Positions 9,089 to 17,825 are shown, counted from the stretch's first letter. The stretch: 53,432 nt of DNA from Clostridia bacterium (GCA_026001225.1 BNZQ01000008.1:1-53432); one strand, 5' to 3'. Notes: generated by a model from the letters alone, not told the origin. Program-made: numbers and translations.

Positions 9089-9154
9089 CGGACGGCGAGC
9101 CGCCGGCGGCGGACGGAATTAAATAATCTTAAAAAAAACGGAGGTATTCTAAAA

Positions 9155-10477
9155 ATGTCGGAAGAAAGCGTAAAATTCAATCATAGCGCGTACAATTTGC
9201 AATCGTGGTCAAAGCAAAGAGGTTTGGACCCGATCGTCGTGGACAAGGCGGAGGGCATCTATATGTACGACGCTTCGGGCAAACGATATACCGATATGTC
9301 CAGCCAGCTGGTCAACCTCAATTTGGGGCACGGTAACCGCGCGATTATCGAAGCGATCAAAAAGCAGGCCGAGAGGTATTGCTATATCGGGCCGTCCTAC
9401 GGTTCCGAACCGCGGGGCGAGCTTGCCAAAATGGTGATAGGGCTATTGCCCGATAATTTCGGCAAAATCTTTTTCACGAACGGCGGCACGGACGCCAACG
9501 AAAACGCCATCAAGATCGCGCGGATGTATACGGGCAGGAACAAGGTGTTCTCGCGCTACCGCAGCTATCACGGCGCGACCTTCGGCGCGGGCAATTTGAC
9601 GGGCGAGCCGAGGCGGTATCCTTTAGAGCCGGGGATACCCGGTTTCGTTAAATTTTTCGATCCCTATCTGTACAGGGAGAGAATTGAGTTCCCCTCGGAA
9701 AAGGCGGCCTCCGAATATTACGTCGCCAAATTGCGCGAACAAATCGTGTACGAGGGGCCGGATAACGTCGCCGCCGTCGTTTTAGAGACGGTAACGGGCT
9801 CCAACGGCGTCATCATTCCGCCGGAGGGATATTTGCCGGGCGTTCGGAAAATCTGCGACGAATTCGGTATATTGCTGATTTGCGACGAGGTTATGACGGG
9901 CTTCGGGCGCACGGGTAAAATGTTCGGCTTTGAGAATTTCGGGATGAAACCCGACATGGTCGCCTTCGCCAAGGGCGTCACTTGCGGCTATGTACAGCTC
10001 GGCGGAGTTGCGGTTTGTAAAAAGGTAGCCGATTCTTTCGACGATCGGTTTTTGTCCTGCGGCTTGACGTACAGCGGCCATCCCTTGGCTTGCGCGGCGG
10101 GCGTCGCCTGCGTGAGTTACTACAAGGAGCATAAAATTTTGAAGAACGTCGCGGCGCGGGGCGCGGAATTAAAAACCGCTCTGCGCTCGCTCGGGGAAGC
10201 GCATAAAAGCGTGGGCGACACGCGCTCGATCGGACTGTTCTCGGCGGTGGAATTGGTCAAAGATAAGCGCACAAAGGAGCCTCTCGTCCCCTACGGAAAG
10301 GATCCGGACGGCGTCATGAAAAGGATCGTAGGCGAGCTTGCGCGGCGCGGATTCATGACCTATTCGCACGAAAATATGATCATCGTCGCCCCGCCCTTGA
10401 TTATCGAAAAGGAGCAGCTGCGCGAGGAATTGGCAAAGTTGGACGAAGTGCTTTACATTGTAGATAAATCGTTGTAG
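9155..10477 (+). CDS. Class III (omega) aminotransferase, probable beta-alanine aminotransferase
   Basis: A 440-residue PLP-dependent enzyme. Visible are the cofactor-binding FFTNGGTDANE, YRSYHGATFG, the ICDEVMTGFGRTG Asp loop and the Schiff-base lysine in VAFAKG (Lys273). The N terminus HSAYNLQSWSKQ resembles taurine:pyruvate and beta-alanine:pyruvate aminotransferases. In this operon the obvious amino donor is beta-alanine, giving malonate semialdehyde. CGGAGGT at 9139-9145 is a strong ribosome site. Taurine, GABA or another omega-amino acid cannot be excluded. Confidence 0.88.
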   Translation: MSEESVKFNHSAYNLQSWSKQRGLDPIVVDKAEGIYMYDASGKRYTDMSSQLVNLNLGHGNRAIIEAIKKQAERYCYIGPSYGSEPRGELAKMVIGLLPDNFGKIFFTNGGTDANENAIKIARMYTGRNKVFSRYRSYHGATFGAGNLTGEPRRYPLEPGIPGFVKFFDPYLYRERIEFPSEKAASEYYVAKLREQIVYEGPDNVAAVVLETVTGSNGVIIPPEGYLPGVRKICDEFGILLICDEVMTGFGRTGKMFGFENFGMKPDMVAFAKGVTCGYVQLGGVAVCKKVADSFDDRFLSCGLTYSGHPLACAAGVACVSYYKEHKILKNVAARGAELKTALRSLGEAHKSVGDTRSIGLFSAVELVKDKRTKEPLVPYGKDPDGVMKRIVGELARRGFMTYSHENMIIVAPPLIIEKEQLREELAKLDEVLYIVDKSL

Positions 10478-10541
10478 ACTTATATCGTTCACTTCGGATA
10501 GAAAAGGAATGGTCAAACCGTGAGTTATTAAAGGAATGGAT

Positions 10542-11657
10542 ATGCAAGCTTTTTACTCTCCCACAAGGATTATAGCGGGCGACGGCGCGGTTGCCGGCGC
10601 GGCCGGGCTGATTCAAAAATTCGGAAAAACCGCGTTGTTGGTGACGGGCAAGGCCTCCGCCAGGGTATCCGGCGCGTTGGACGACGTTATCCGCGTACTG
10701 AAAGCCAACGGACAGGACTACGCGCTGTTCGATCGGGTCGGCCCGAATCCTTCCGTAGAGACCGTTTTTGCGGGCGCGGCGTTTTCGATTGAACACAAAT
10801 GCGACTTCTGTATCGGAATCGGCGGCGGTTCTCCGTTGGACGCGGCGAAGGCGATCGCGGCGTTTGCCGCGGAGACGCCGAAAAAAGAGGACGTTTTTCT
10901 GCATATTCCGAAAATCGCTTTGCGGCTCGTCGCGATCCCCACGACCGCCGGCACCGGATCGGAGGTCACACAATACGCGATCCTGACCAACGATCAGGAG
11001 GAAACGAAAACGAGTATCGCTTCCGACGCGCTTTTCCCCGCGCTGGCGCTGCTGGATCCTCGCTACACGGTGGGTCTCAGCGTCGAAACGACGGTCAATA
11101 CGGCGATCGACGCGCTCTCGCACGCGGCGGAGGGTATGCTTTCCGTCAAAGCGGGCGAGATAACGGACGCCCTGGCGATCGACGCGTTGGGGCTGATCTC
11201 CTCGCGTTTTTCCGCGCTTCGGGCGGGAGAATTCACCGAGGATGACCGCCGCGCGCTGTTGCTGGCCGCGTGTCTTGCCGGACAGGTCATCGCCAATACC
11301 GGCACGACGGCCGTTCACGCCCTCGGATATTCGCTCACCTATGATCGGCATATCGACCACGGACGGGCGAACGGTTTGGTGATGGGCGCGTTTTTACGCG
11401 CGGTGGAAGCGAAATCGAAACGGAGCGTAGCGCGGATTCTCCGGGCTATGCGCCTAAAAAGCACGGAGGATTTTTGCGTCCTCTTGGAGGATTTGTTCGG
11501 CAAGGTATCCTTAACCGACGGGGAAGTGTCGAAATACGCGCGAAAGGCCGCGAAAACAAAGAACATGAAAAACCTGATCGTGAGCTTAAACGAGGAAGAA
11601 TTGAGCGGGATTCTGACGGCTTCCCGCGCAGGAGGCGCCTATGGAAAAGTATGGTAA
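10542..11657 (+). CDS. Iron-containing alcohol dehydrogenase, candidate malonate-semialdehyde reductase
   Basis: A 371-residue group III dehydrogenase. The nucleotide motif GGGSPLDAAKA, the AIPTTAGTGSE strand, AIDALSHA (metal Asp/His) and HALGY with HIDHGRANG (metal histidines) are all present. The AAGGA at 10531-10535 overlaps an ATG at 10536 but is 6 nt from the ATG at 10542, so I prefer the latter. Following an aminotransferase that would yield malonate semialdehyde, it most plausibly reduces that aldehyde to 3-hydroxypropionate, regenerating NAD(P). Other short aldehydes are possible. Its end overlaps the next gene by 17 nt. Confidence 0.87.
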   Translation: MQAFYSPTRIIAGDGAVAGAAGLIQKFGKTALLVTGKASARVSGALDDVIRVLKANGQDYALFDRVGPNPSVETVFAGAAFSIEHKCDFCIGIGGGSPLDAAKAIAAFAAETPKKEDVFLHIPKIALRLVAIPTTAGTGSEVTQYAILTNDQEETKTSIASDALFPALALLDPRYTVGLSVETTVNTAIDALSHAAEGMLSVKAGEITDALAIDALGLISSRFSALRAGEFTEDDRRALLLAACLAGQVIANTGTTAVHALGYSLTYDRHIDHGRANGLVMGAFLRAVEAKSKRSVARILRAMRLKSTEDFCVLLEDLFGKVSLTDGEVSKYARKAAKTKNMKNLIVSLNEEELSGILTASRAGGAYGKVW

Positions 11658-12033
11658 CGCGAAGTTTGCGGATTTAGAAACTTATATTCCGTCGCAATTT
11701 TTCAGATTGATTCTGCCGAGCCAACTCGACACGCCGTGCGGCTATTCCGAATATCGCGTGGAAATCGAATTGCTCGCGGATTTTGCCGAGTCCTTAAATT
11801 TTTCTACGCCGTGGGATCGCAGGCTGTACGGCTTTTTCCACGGAAGCGCGGAGAGCCGCGCGATTTTCGACGGCTTTAACGAAAAGGAGAAGGGCAAGGT
11901 TTGTCTTTACGATTGGGGCGACAAGATTTTGCTCCTGTTCGTCGGCCGTTCGCAGCGCGGCGAGAAAGCGTTCTTTTGCACGCGCGGCGAATTAAAATTG
12001 TTGTTGGAACAGGCCCCGAGGGGCAGAGAATAA
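11641..12033 (+). CDS. Conserved-looking hypothetical protein, 130 aa
   Basis: I do not recognise this family. The 130-residue product is soluble, with no signal peptide or membrane segment, and is rich in aromatic residues (YIPSQFFRLILPSQ, WDRRLYGFFHG, VCLYDWGDKILLLFVG). It starts inside the dehydrogenase gene with a good site (GCAGGAGG, 11629-11636), so it is the translationally coupled last gene of the pyrimidine operon. The alternation of charged and hydrophobic strands suggests a small alpha/beta domain. It could be a regulatory or accessory subunit, but nothing in the sequence proves that. Confidence 0.7.
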   Translation: MEKYGNAKFADLETYIPSQFFRLILPSQLDTPCGYSEYRVEIELLADFAESLNFSTPWDRRLYGFFHGSAESRAIFDGFNEKEKGKVCLYDWGDKILLLFVGRSQRGEKAFFCTRGELKLLLEQAPRGRE

Positions 12034-12168
12034 CGGCGTACTCAAAAGCGCGGAAAGAGTTGTTTGCGTTGAAGAAATTATCTATACTTCGGTCATATTG
12101 TCATAAGCGGGCATCGAGTCGAGCGTTTTCCGTTTTGCGTTCGAGTTTGCCTTGTTTGTTTCGGAAAA

Positions 12169-12187
12169 GACATTTAAATTAAATGTC
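12169..12187. repeat. 19-bp perfect palindrome in a 235-bp AT-richer gap
   Basis: GACATTTAA is followed by one A and then TTAAATGTC, a perfect 9-bp inverted repeat of operator form. The surrounding stretch 12034-12268 has no convincing gene or U-tailed terminator. The palindrome lies about 80 bp upstream of the candidate promoter for the CorA gene. Confidence 0.5.
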
Positions 12188-12268
12188 ACAATTGTTGGAC
12201 GTATTTGAAAGTTTGGATTTAAGTTTCCGCGGATATTCGATTGGCGTATTATTTTTACTTCCATATGA

Positions 12269-12297
12269 TTGACATTCGTTCGTAAATATTGTAAAAG
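12269..12297 (+). promoter_or_regulatory. Candidate sigma-A promoter for the CorA leader
   Basis: TTGACA (12269-12274) is a perfect -35 box. At 17 nt spacing comes TAAAAG (12292-12297), a 4/6 match to the -10 box. Transcription would start near 12304 and give a leader of about 170 nt before the corA start codon. Confidence 0.5.
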
Positions 12298-12330
12298 GTC
12301 GGGAAGGCCGTTAGGGGATATAAGGTTTTT

Positions 12331-12397
12331 GTCCTATGAGTAGCTGTTTTGCCGTAAAAACAGTTGCAAAAATCGCCTCTTTGTGAGAGAATAAGAC
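12331..12397 (+). promoter_or_regulatory. Candidate metal-sensing riboswitch (pieces resemble yybP-ykoY), upstream of corA
   Basis: GTCCTAT (12331-12337) can pair with ATAAGAC (12391-12397) with one mismatch, forming a closing stem. Just inside lies GAGTAGC (12338-12344), recalling the conserved GGGGAGUAG of the manganese riboswitch family. Then comes a 7-bp hairpin, CTGTTTT (12344-12350) with AAAACAG (12357-12363), followed by GCAAAAATCG. The 3' side has GTGAGAGA where the family has a purine-rich strand. The match is by eye and partial; the canonical GGGG is missing. Confidence 0.35.
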
Positions 12398-12415
12398 GGG
12401 CGGTAAATAAAAGAA

Positions 12416-12455
12416 CGGAGCAAGACCTTAAAAAAACCGGAGCAAAACCTCAAAA
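12416..12455 (+). repeat. Two 18-nt direct repeats just before corA
   Basis: Copies at 12416-12433 and 12438-12455 share CGGAGCAA-ACCT-AAAA with two mismatches and a 22-bp period. Each contains a GGAGC that resembles a ribosome site, although the corA ATG is 31 nt beyond the second one. Confidence 0.6.
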
Positions 12456-12472
12456 GAACAAGTTGGACCGTT

Positions 12473-13399
12473 ATGATAAAATATTTTAAAACCGACAAGA
12501 ACGGCAAGGCCGTCGAAATTCAGGAGTGCGAAAGGAATTGCCGCATCTATATCGAACGGCCCGACGCCGGCGAGCTGAACGACGTGTCGCAAAAAACGGG
12601 CGTACCCCCGTATTTCTTGCAATGCGCGCTGGACGAGGAGGAATCCCCGCGCCTCGAGCATGAGGACGATGTGCGCATGACGCTCGTAGACGCGCCGATC
12701 ATCGAGGAAAACGGCAAAATCAGCACAATCCCTATGGCTATTATTTATAACGCCGCGTATTTTATCACGGTCTGTCCGCGCCGGATCAACGCGGCGGCGG
12801 ACTTCCTCAACGGAAAGGGGCACTGCACGGACACGGCGCGGCATAAAAAAAGCCTCTACGCGCTTTTGAACGCCGTCGTCAAAAGCTTTTTACTGTACCT
12901 AAAACAAATCGACAAGGCGGACAACGCAATTCAACAGCGCATCGGCAAGCGCTCCGTCGAAAACAAGGAAATTATCGAGCTTTTGGAGCTGCAAAAATCC
13001 CTCGTATTCTTTGCGGCGTCCCTCTCCTCCGATCAGTCGATCGCACAAAAGCTGTTGCTCGGCAACGGCGGCGACACCGAGGACGAAAAGGAGCTGCTCG
13101 ACGAATTGATCATCGAGCTGCGGCAAGCGGTCGAAATGTGTACTATTTACCGCGAGGTCTTGAAAAACGTCACCGACGCGGTCTCCTCCGTCGTCAACAA
13201 CAACATGAATTTTATCATGAAGTTTTTGACGGCAATCACCATCATTCTGTCCGTCCCGATGGTCATAGCGGGCTTTTGGGGCATGAACACCGCCGTCCCG
13301 TGGGAAGGCAAGCTCTACGGTTTTTGGATCGCCGTCGGCATCTCCGTAGTCCTGTCGGCGGCGGCCCTCGTTTGGCTTTGGCGCAGACGCATGCTGTAA
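12473..13399 (+). CDS. corA: CorA-family divalent cation transporter
   Basis: A 308-residue protein with the CorA plan: a long charged cytoplasmic alpha/beta and coiled-coil region (residues 1-about 240), then two C-terminal transmembrane helices. The signature GMN at the end of the first helix (GFWGMN) is intact, and the chain ends with the usual basic WRRRML. It should form a pentameric channel for Mg2+ or Co2+/Mn2+/Ni2+. No clear ribosome site precedes the ATG; the nearest purine stretch is GTTGGA. A long structured leader (12304-12472) suggests RNA-level control. Confidence 0.92.
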   Translation: MIKYFKTDKNGKAVEIQECERNCRIYIERPDAGELNDVSQKTGVPPYFLQCALDEEESPRLEHEDDVRMTLVDAPIIEENGKISTIPMAIIYNAAYFITVCPRRINAAADFLNGKGHCTDTARHKKSLYALLNAVVKSFLLYLKQIDKADNAIQQRIGKRSVENKEIIELLELQKSLVFFAASLSSDQSIAQKLLLGNGGDTEDEKELLDELIIELRQAVEMCTIYREVLKNVTDAVSSVVNNNMNFIMKFLTAITIILSVPMVIAGFWGMNTAVPWEGKLYGFWIAVGISVVLSAAALVWLWRRRML

Positions 13400-13478
13400 C
13401 GATAGTACCGCATACCGTTCCGAGCCGATTTGCGTCGGCGCCCGAATCCTTTCGTTCGCATAAAAAGGAGACCGTACC

Positions 13479-13946
13479 ATGAAAAACGTATACTATTATG
13501 AATACCCGATCGGCAGAATAGGAATTGCCGAGGAAAACGGCGCAATCTCGCACGTATTTTCCCTAAAAGCCCCGCGCCTTGACGGCTTCGAAATTGCGGA
13601 AACCCCGCTTATTAAAAGAGCGGCGGCGCAGCTTTCGGAATATTTTGACGGCAAGCGCAAAAGCTTCGACCTGCCGCTGTCGTTAAGCGGCACGGATTTT
13701 CAACGATCGGTATGGCAAGCCTTGCAAGCAATCCCCGCGGGAGAAACCCGCAGCTATAAGGACATAGCCGCGCAAATCGGAAAGCCGGCCGCAAGCCGCG
13801 CCGTCGGCTTAGCGAACAACCGAAACCCCGTCATGATCATAGTCCCCTGTCACCGCGTAATAGGCCGCAACGGCAATCTGACGGGCTATGCGGGCGGCCT
13901 TCCCGCAAAGCAATGCCTATTGGATTTGGAACGGACTCCCTTATAA
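13479..13946 (+). CDS. ogt: Methylated-DNA-protein-cysteine methyltransferase
   Basis: A 155-residue suicide DNA-repair protein that moves the alkyl group from O6-alkylguanine to its own cysteine. The active-site motif IVPCHRVIG (Cys124), the DNA-binding helix SRAVGLANNRNP with its arginine finger, and the SYKDIA segment are all present. Length is normal for Ogt/MGMT. AAAAAGGAG upstream (about 13463-13470) is a strong ribosome site. It lies 79 nt after corA and ends before a strong terminator, so it may share the corA transcript; there is no functional link apparent. Confidence 0.95.
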   Translation: MKNVYYYEYPIGRIGIAEENGAISHVFSLKAPRLDGFEIAETPLIKRAAAQLSEYFDGKRKSFDLPLSLSGTDFQRSVWQALQAIPAGETRSYKDIAAQIGKPAASRAVGLANNRNPVMIIVPCHRVIGRNGNLTGYAGGLPAKQCLLDLERTPL

Positions 13947-13998
13947 GAGAAAAGGATCCCCGTATACCTATCCCTGCCGTACGCCTATCTCCGAAAAG

Positions 13999-14040
13999 AA
14001 AAGCCTTCCGCCGAGTTTGACGCCGACGGAAGGCTTTTTT
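13999..14040. terminator. Bidirectional intrinsic terminator
   Basis: AAAGCCTTCCG (from 14000) pairs with CGGAAGGCTTT (from 14027), with T-runs on both flanks (TTTTTT on +, TTCTTTTC on -). It ends the ogt transcript on the + strand and the convergent surface-protein transcript on the - strand. Confidence 0.9.
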
Positions 14041-14068
14041 ATCGCAAGTATTTAAATCGGTTGAAAGC

Positions 14069-17000
14069 TCAGTATTTCTTTTTGAGAAAGACCGCGGAGA
14101 GAACTGCGAGCAGCGCGAACGTTACGGCGGCGGCGTTTCCGCAACCGCTTTTCGCGGGAGGATTATTCGCCGCTTCCTCGAGCGCGGCTATTTTCGCCTC
14201 CGCGGCCGTCAAAACATTTTCGTTCGTGACGAGCGTTTTTTGGTCGGCCGTCAGCGCGTTATAGGCCGTCCTTGCCAAAGCAACCGCCGCCTTGTCGGTC
14301 AGCACCAGATTGTCGGCCGCGGGCAACGCCGCGATTTGATTTTGTACAGACAGGGCCGCCGCCGCGTCGTCCGCATCCTTTTCGAGCGCGGCTATCTTCG
14401 TCTCTGCCGCCGTCAAAACATTTTCGTTCGTGACGAGCGCCTTTTGGTCGGCCGTCAGCGCGTTATAGGCCGTCCTCGCCGAAGCAACAGCCGCCTTGTC
14501 GGTCAGCGTCAGACTGCCGGCCGCGGGTAGCGCCGCGATTTGATTTTGTACCGTCAAGGCCGCCGCCGCGTCGGCCGCGTCCTTTTCGAGCGCGGCTATT
14601 TTTGCCTCCGCGGCCGTCAATACGCTCTCGTTCGTGACGAGCGCCTTTTGATCGGCCGTCAGCGCGTTATAGGCCGTCCTTGCCGAAGTAACCGCCGCCT
14701 TGTCGGTCAGCGTCAGACTGCCGGCCGCGGGCAACGCCGCGATTTGATTTTGTATCGACAGAGCCGCCGCCGCGTCGGCTTCCGCCTTGATTTCCGCGTC
14801 GGTATTTACGTCGTCGATAATACCTTTCGCCGCCGCGAGAGCCCCGTCCACGGCCGACTCGTGCTCCGCGCCGTCTATTGCCGTACAGCCCTCGCTTCTC
14901 GCCGTCGTGATTGCGGTAAGGTTTGCGCCCGTATAATTTCCGATAACCGTCGTTCCTTTTAAGTATGCATTGAGTTCGGTTTTGGCGGCGTCCTTATAGA
15001 GATCGAGCGCCTCTATTTCCGCGATTTTTTCTTCCGCGTCGGTCAGCCGCGTATAGTTGGAAACGTGCTGCTTTTGCGAAGGGGCAAGCGCGGCGAAGTG
15101 CCCTCGCGCCGCCGTCACCGCCGCCTCGTTCGCAAGTGTGACGGCTTCCTTTGCGGGAAGCGCCGCTATTTCATCGATAACGTTTTGTACCGCCGGATTT
15201 TCGTACAGATAGACCTTTTCGGCCACGGCCGCCGCGGTCGCCGCATATGCCGCCGTATCGGCCGGAGGAAGCGCGTTATAGACGGTCAGCGTGTCCCGAA
15301 TGTCCGCGACGTTCGAAGCGTCTACCGCAACGCTGCCAAGCCCCGCAAATTCCGTTGCAAGCATGGAAAGCGCGTTCGTCTGAATTGCGGCAAGGTCGGC
15401 CGCCAACGCGTCGAGAACCGACTGCCGCGCGGTTTTGTCAATGGAACGCAACGCCGAAACGTTGGGCTTATCGGCGGAATAAAACGCCTTTAACTGCGCC
15501 TTTGTGACGCCCGCGCCGTAGCCCGCCGTCGTTTCCGTCAGCGTTTTATAGGCGTTCACGCCGCCGGTCACGTTTGACAGCAGCGCGGCGTAATCGTCCT
15601 CGGCCGCGCCCGCCACCGAGTGAACGGTCAGACGTATGTCGTCGCCCGCTTTGTCGGCGGTGCCGTAATCGTAGATGTTAGACGAACCGTCGTAATAGTT
15701 ATTGTTGCCGTATTCGCCCGTAAACAACGAGAAGTGCAGGGCGGTCGTGTCGATTCCGTTCGCCGTGAAATAATCGTTAAAGTCATACGAAACGCTGTTA
15801 CCGCCTTCTATGGCGACGGTCAAAATGATATGATCCGAAATGTTTTTTTCAAACCCGACGGTTATTTTCTTGCCGACGACCGTACCGCCGGACGTTAAAT
15901 TGCCGAGGCTACCGTAATATTCGGTCGGCAGATAAATCGCTTGTCCCCGACCGCCCGCGACCTCCACGGACGCGCCGTTGCTCATGCGGAACATGAGGAA
16001 GTAGCCCTTGGTTACCGCCCCGGTTTCCCCGACGGGATAGCCGACAAACCCGTTTGCGCTGTCCGTGAACATGAGCCCGAAGCGGCCGTTCTTATTGATT
16101 TCATCGATTGTAAATTCAAAGGTGAAATCGCTTAAATCCGCCGTATAGGATTTGCCCGCCTCCCCGAAGCGCAGACGCGAATAGGCAAAGAAATCCAGCA
16201 AGGTGATCTCGGTGTCCGAGCCGTTTTTCACCGCGCGGCCGCCGGCAAAATATTGCCCGCAATCGTTGGTAAAGTACGTGCCGTCCGTCTTATAGAATTG
16301 CCCGCGGATATTCTTCTCCGACATTTGAAAGCGCGTTCTGAACGCGGACAGCTTTGTGCCGTCCACAATATTCCGAATATCTACGCTTGCCGCACGGTAG
16401 GCGGAGAGAGCGGCAAGGTATGCCTGATACGCCGCCTCCGCGTTGCCCTCGGTCAGGGTCGCATAGGTAGTTGAAAGCGCGTTGAGCTTTGCGACGACGT
16501 CCTCATACGCCGCTTGTTGACCGGCGTTGTCGAGCAGGAAAATACGGAAGATCAGCGTGTCCGCTAATTCTGTAAAGTCGGCTGTAAGGTCCGTCGGCAA
16601 GAAGTGATAGACCTCCAACACGTCCTCCGCCGCGGCGCGGTTTGACGCGTTGATTTCCGTTTCCGCGGGAAAGCCCGCGAACACGTCGTCCAACCGGGTC
16701 GCGATATAGGTATTTATGTCGGTCAAATCAATCGCCGTAATTTTTCCGCCGTAAACGTATGCGTCGTGCGTGCGCATTCCCGACAGGTCGAGTGCGTTGT
16801 ACGCTTTGACGTAGGCTTTGATATTGTCGACGGTGATTGCCGCGCCGTCCGTTATCGCCTGTTTAAAGGTATCCGTGTCCGTCACAAACGTTTCGATCGC
16901 GGTTTTCTTTGCCGCTACGGTCGATAAGTACGCGGTCGTGTTAGGCTCGACGATACTGTTTATGTCGAAAACAATATCAACCTCTCCGTTATATGCCGTT

Positions 17001-17770
17001 CCGCCTTCACCCTCGTTGAATACAAGCGCTATATCGGTGTAATCAAAATTCAAAGCCGTTTTCGGAATGTTTACGGCGGTTGAGGTTACTCCGTCCGCAT
17101 AACGCATATCCAGAACGATATAGGAACCGGACTCGGTAAGCGTTAAGGTCAATTCCTGATCGAGTAATGTTACCGTATTCCAGTCGCCGGTTGAACGCTG
17201 TAAGTGTCCGACGGAATTATAGCCCTCGGCAATATAACTTCCGTCTTCTAATGCAAGCGCCCCACCGTTCACGTCCGTAAGAACGACTTGAAAGTCAACG
17301 GGAAACCCCGCCCACCAACCGCCGGAACGCAAAGTAATAACCAGCCCGTTCCCCGCCGATTGATTCCAATAGCCGGGAATAGCGTCGATACTTTCCATAA
17401 AACCGATGCTGATTCTGCCCGTACCGGTGTCGTTGCAAAGCATATCCTGCACCTTGAGTTTCATCTCAAAATCGGTCATATCAACCGCATACGGCGTAGT
17501 CCCCTCCCCGTAGAACGCGCGGGTCGCGCCTCCGTCGCTTTTTAGTGTAAGACGCGTATCGCCGTTTTGCAGCGTTTCCGCGCCGAGCCCGTCGTATGCG
17601 AGCCACGCACTGCGTGCGATTGTAAAGTCAACGCCCTCTCCGATGGTGTAGACGGTGTCCGCGCGTACCGTTTTCGCCGCGGGCGCAAGCGCGAGGACGA
17701 GGCACAATGCGGCAAGCAACGCGATCAACGCGATTGCCGGCGCCGTTTTTCTCTTTGTCGTTGTGTTCAT
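14069..17770 (-). CDS. Large secreted cell-surface protein with LamG-like domains and helical repeats
   Basis: 1233 residues. A signal peptide (positively charged start, hydrophobic core, cleavage near VRA-DT) is followed by two similar beta-rich regions, about residues 40-275 and 495-770, that look like laminin-G/concanavalin-type sugar-binding folds (paired ADLSDFTFEFTI / VDMTDFEMKLKV strands). After helical spacers come three near-identical 68-residue repeats (AR.AYNALTADQK.LVTNE..LTAAE pattern). The C terminus is SGCG, a hydrophobic helix and KKKY. GGGAGGAAA precedes the ATG. It closes the glycan locus, suggesting substrate capture on the cell surface. No catalytic motif is seen. Confidence 0.85.
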   Translation of the reverse strand: MNTTTKRKTAPAIALIALLAALCLVLALAPAAKTVRADTVYTIGEGVDFTIARSAWLAYDGLGAETLQNGDTRLTLKSDGGATRAFYGEGTTPYAVDMTDFEMKLKVQDMLCNDTGTGRISIGFMESIDAIPGYWNQSAGNGLVITLRSGGWWAGFPVDFQVVLTDVNGGALALEDGSYIAEGYNSVGHLQRSTGDWNTVTLLDQELTLTLTESGSYIVLDMRYADGVTSTAVNIPKTALNFDYTDIALVFNEGEGGTAYNGEVDIVFDINSIVEPNTTAYLSTVAAKKTAIETFVTDTDTFKQAITDGAAITVDNIKAYVKAYNALDLSGMRTHDAYVYGGKITAIDLTDINTYIATRLDDVFAGFPAETEINASNRAAAEDVLEVYHFLPTDLTADFTELADTLIFRIFLLDNAGQQAAYEDVVAKLNALSTTYATLTEGNAEAAYQAYLAALSAYRAASVDIRNIVDGTKLSAFRTRFQMSEKNIRGQFYKTDGTYFTNDCGQYFAGGRAVKNGSDTEITLLDFFAYSRLRFGEAGKSYTADLSDFTFEFTIDEINKNGRFGLMFTDSANGFVGYPVGETGAVTKGYFLMFRMSNGASVEVAGGRGQAIYLPTEYYGSLGNLTSGGTVVGKKITVGFEKNISDHIILTVAIEGGNSVSYDFNDYFTANGIDTTALHFSLFTGEYGNNNYYDGSSNIYDYGTADKAGDDIRLTVHSVAGAAEDDYAALLSNVTGGVNAYKTLTETTAGYGAGVTKAQLKAFYSADKPNVSALRSIDKTARQSVLDALAADLAAIQTNALSMLATEFAGLGSVAVDASNVADIRDTLTVYNALPPADTAAYAATAAAVAEKVYLYENPAVQNVIDEIAALPAKEAVTLANEAAVTAARGHFAALAPSQKQHVSNYTRLTDAEEKIAEIEALDLYKDAAKTELNAYLKGTTVIGNYTGANLTAITTARSEGCTAIDGAEHESAVDGALAAAKGIIDDVNTDAEIKAEADAAAALSIQNQIAALPAAGSLTLTDKAAVTSARTAYNALTADQKALVTNESVLTAAEAKIAALEKDAADAAAALTVQNQIAALPAAGSLTLTDKAAVASARTAYNALTADQKALVTNENVLTAAETKIAALEKDADDAAAALSVQNQIAALPAADNLVLTDKAAVALARTAYNALTADQKTLVTNENVLTAAEAKIAALEEAANNPPAKSGCGNAAAVTFALLAVLSAVFLKKKY
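14162..14773 (-). repeat. Three tandem 204-bp coding repeats
   Basis: The unit recurs at a period of 204 bp (for example TGGTCGGCCGTCAGCG at 14241 and 14445, with a one-base variant at 14649), encoding three 68-residue alpha-helical repeats of the surface protein. Near identity at the DNA level implies recent duplication or gene conversion, so copy number may vary between strains. Confidence 0.92.
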
Positions 17771-17825
17771 TTCTTTTTCCTCCCAGAAAAAATTTTTATT
17801 TTTAGGTTTTTGATTTCTTTATACG

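Noticed and set aside
14162..14773. Minisatellite or CRISPR-like array
   Set aside because: The 204-bp period encodes a 68-residue helical repeat inside one long gene; no spacers.
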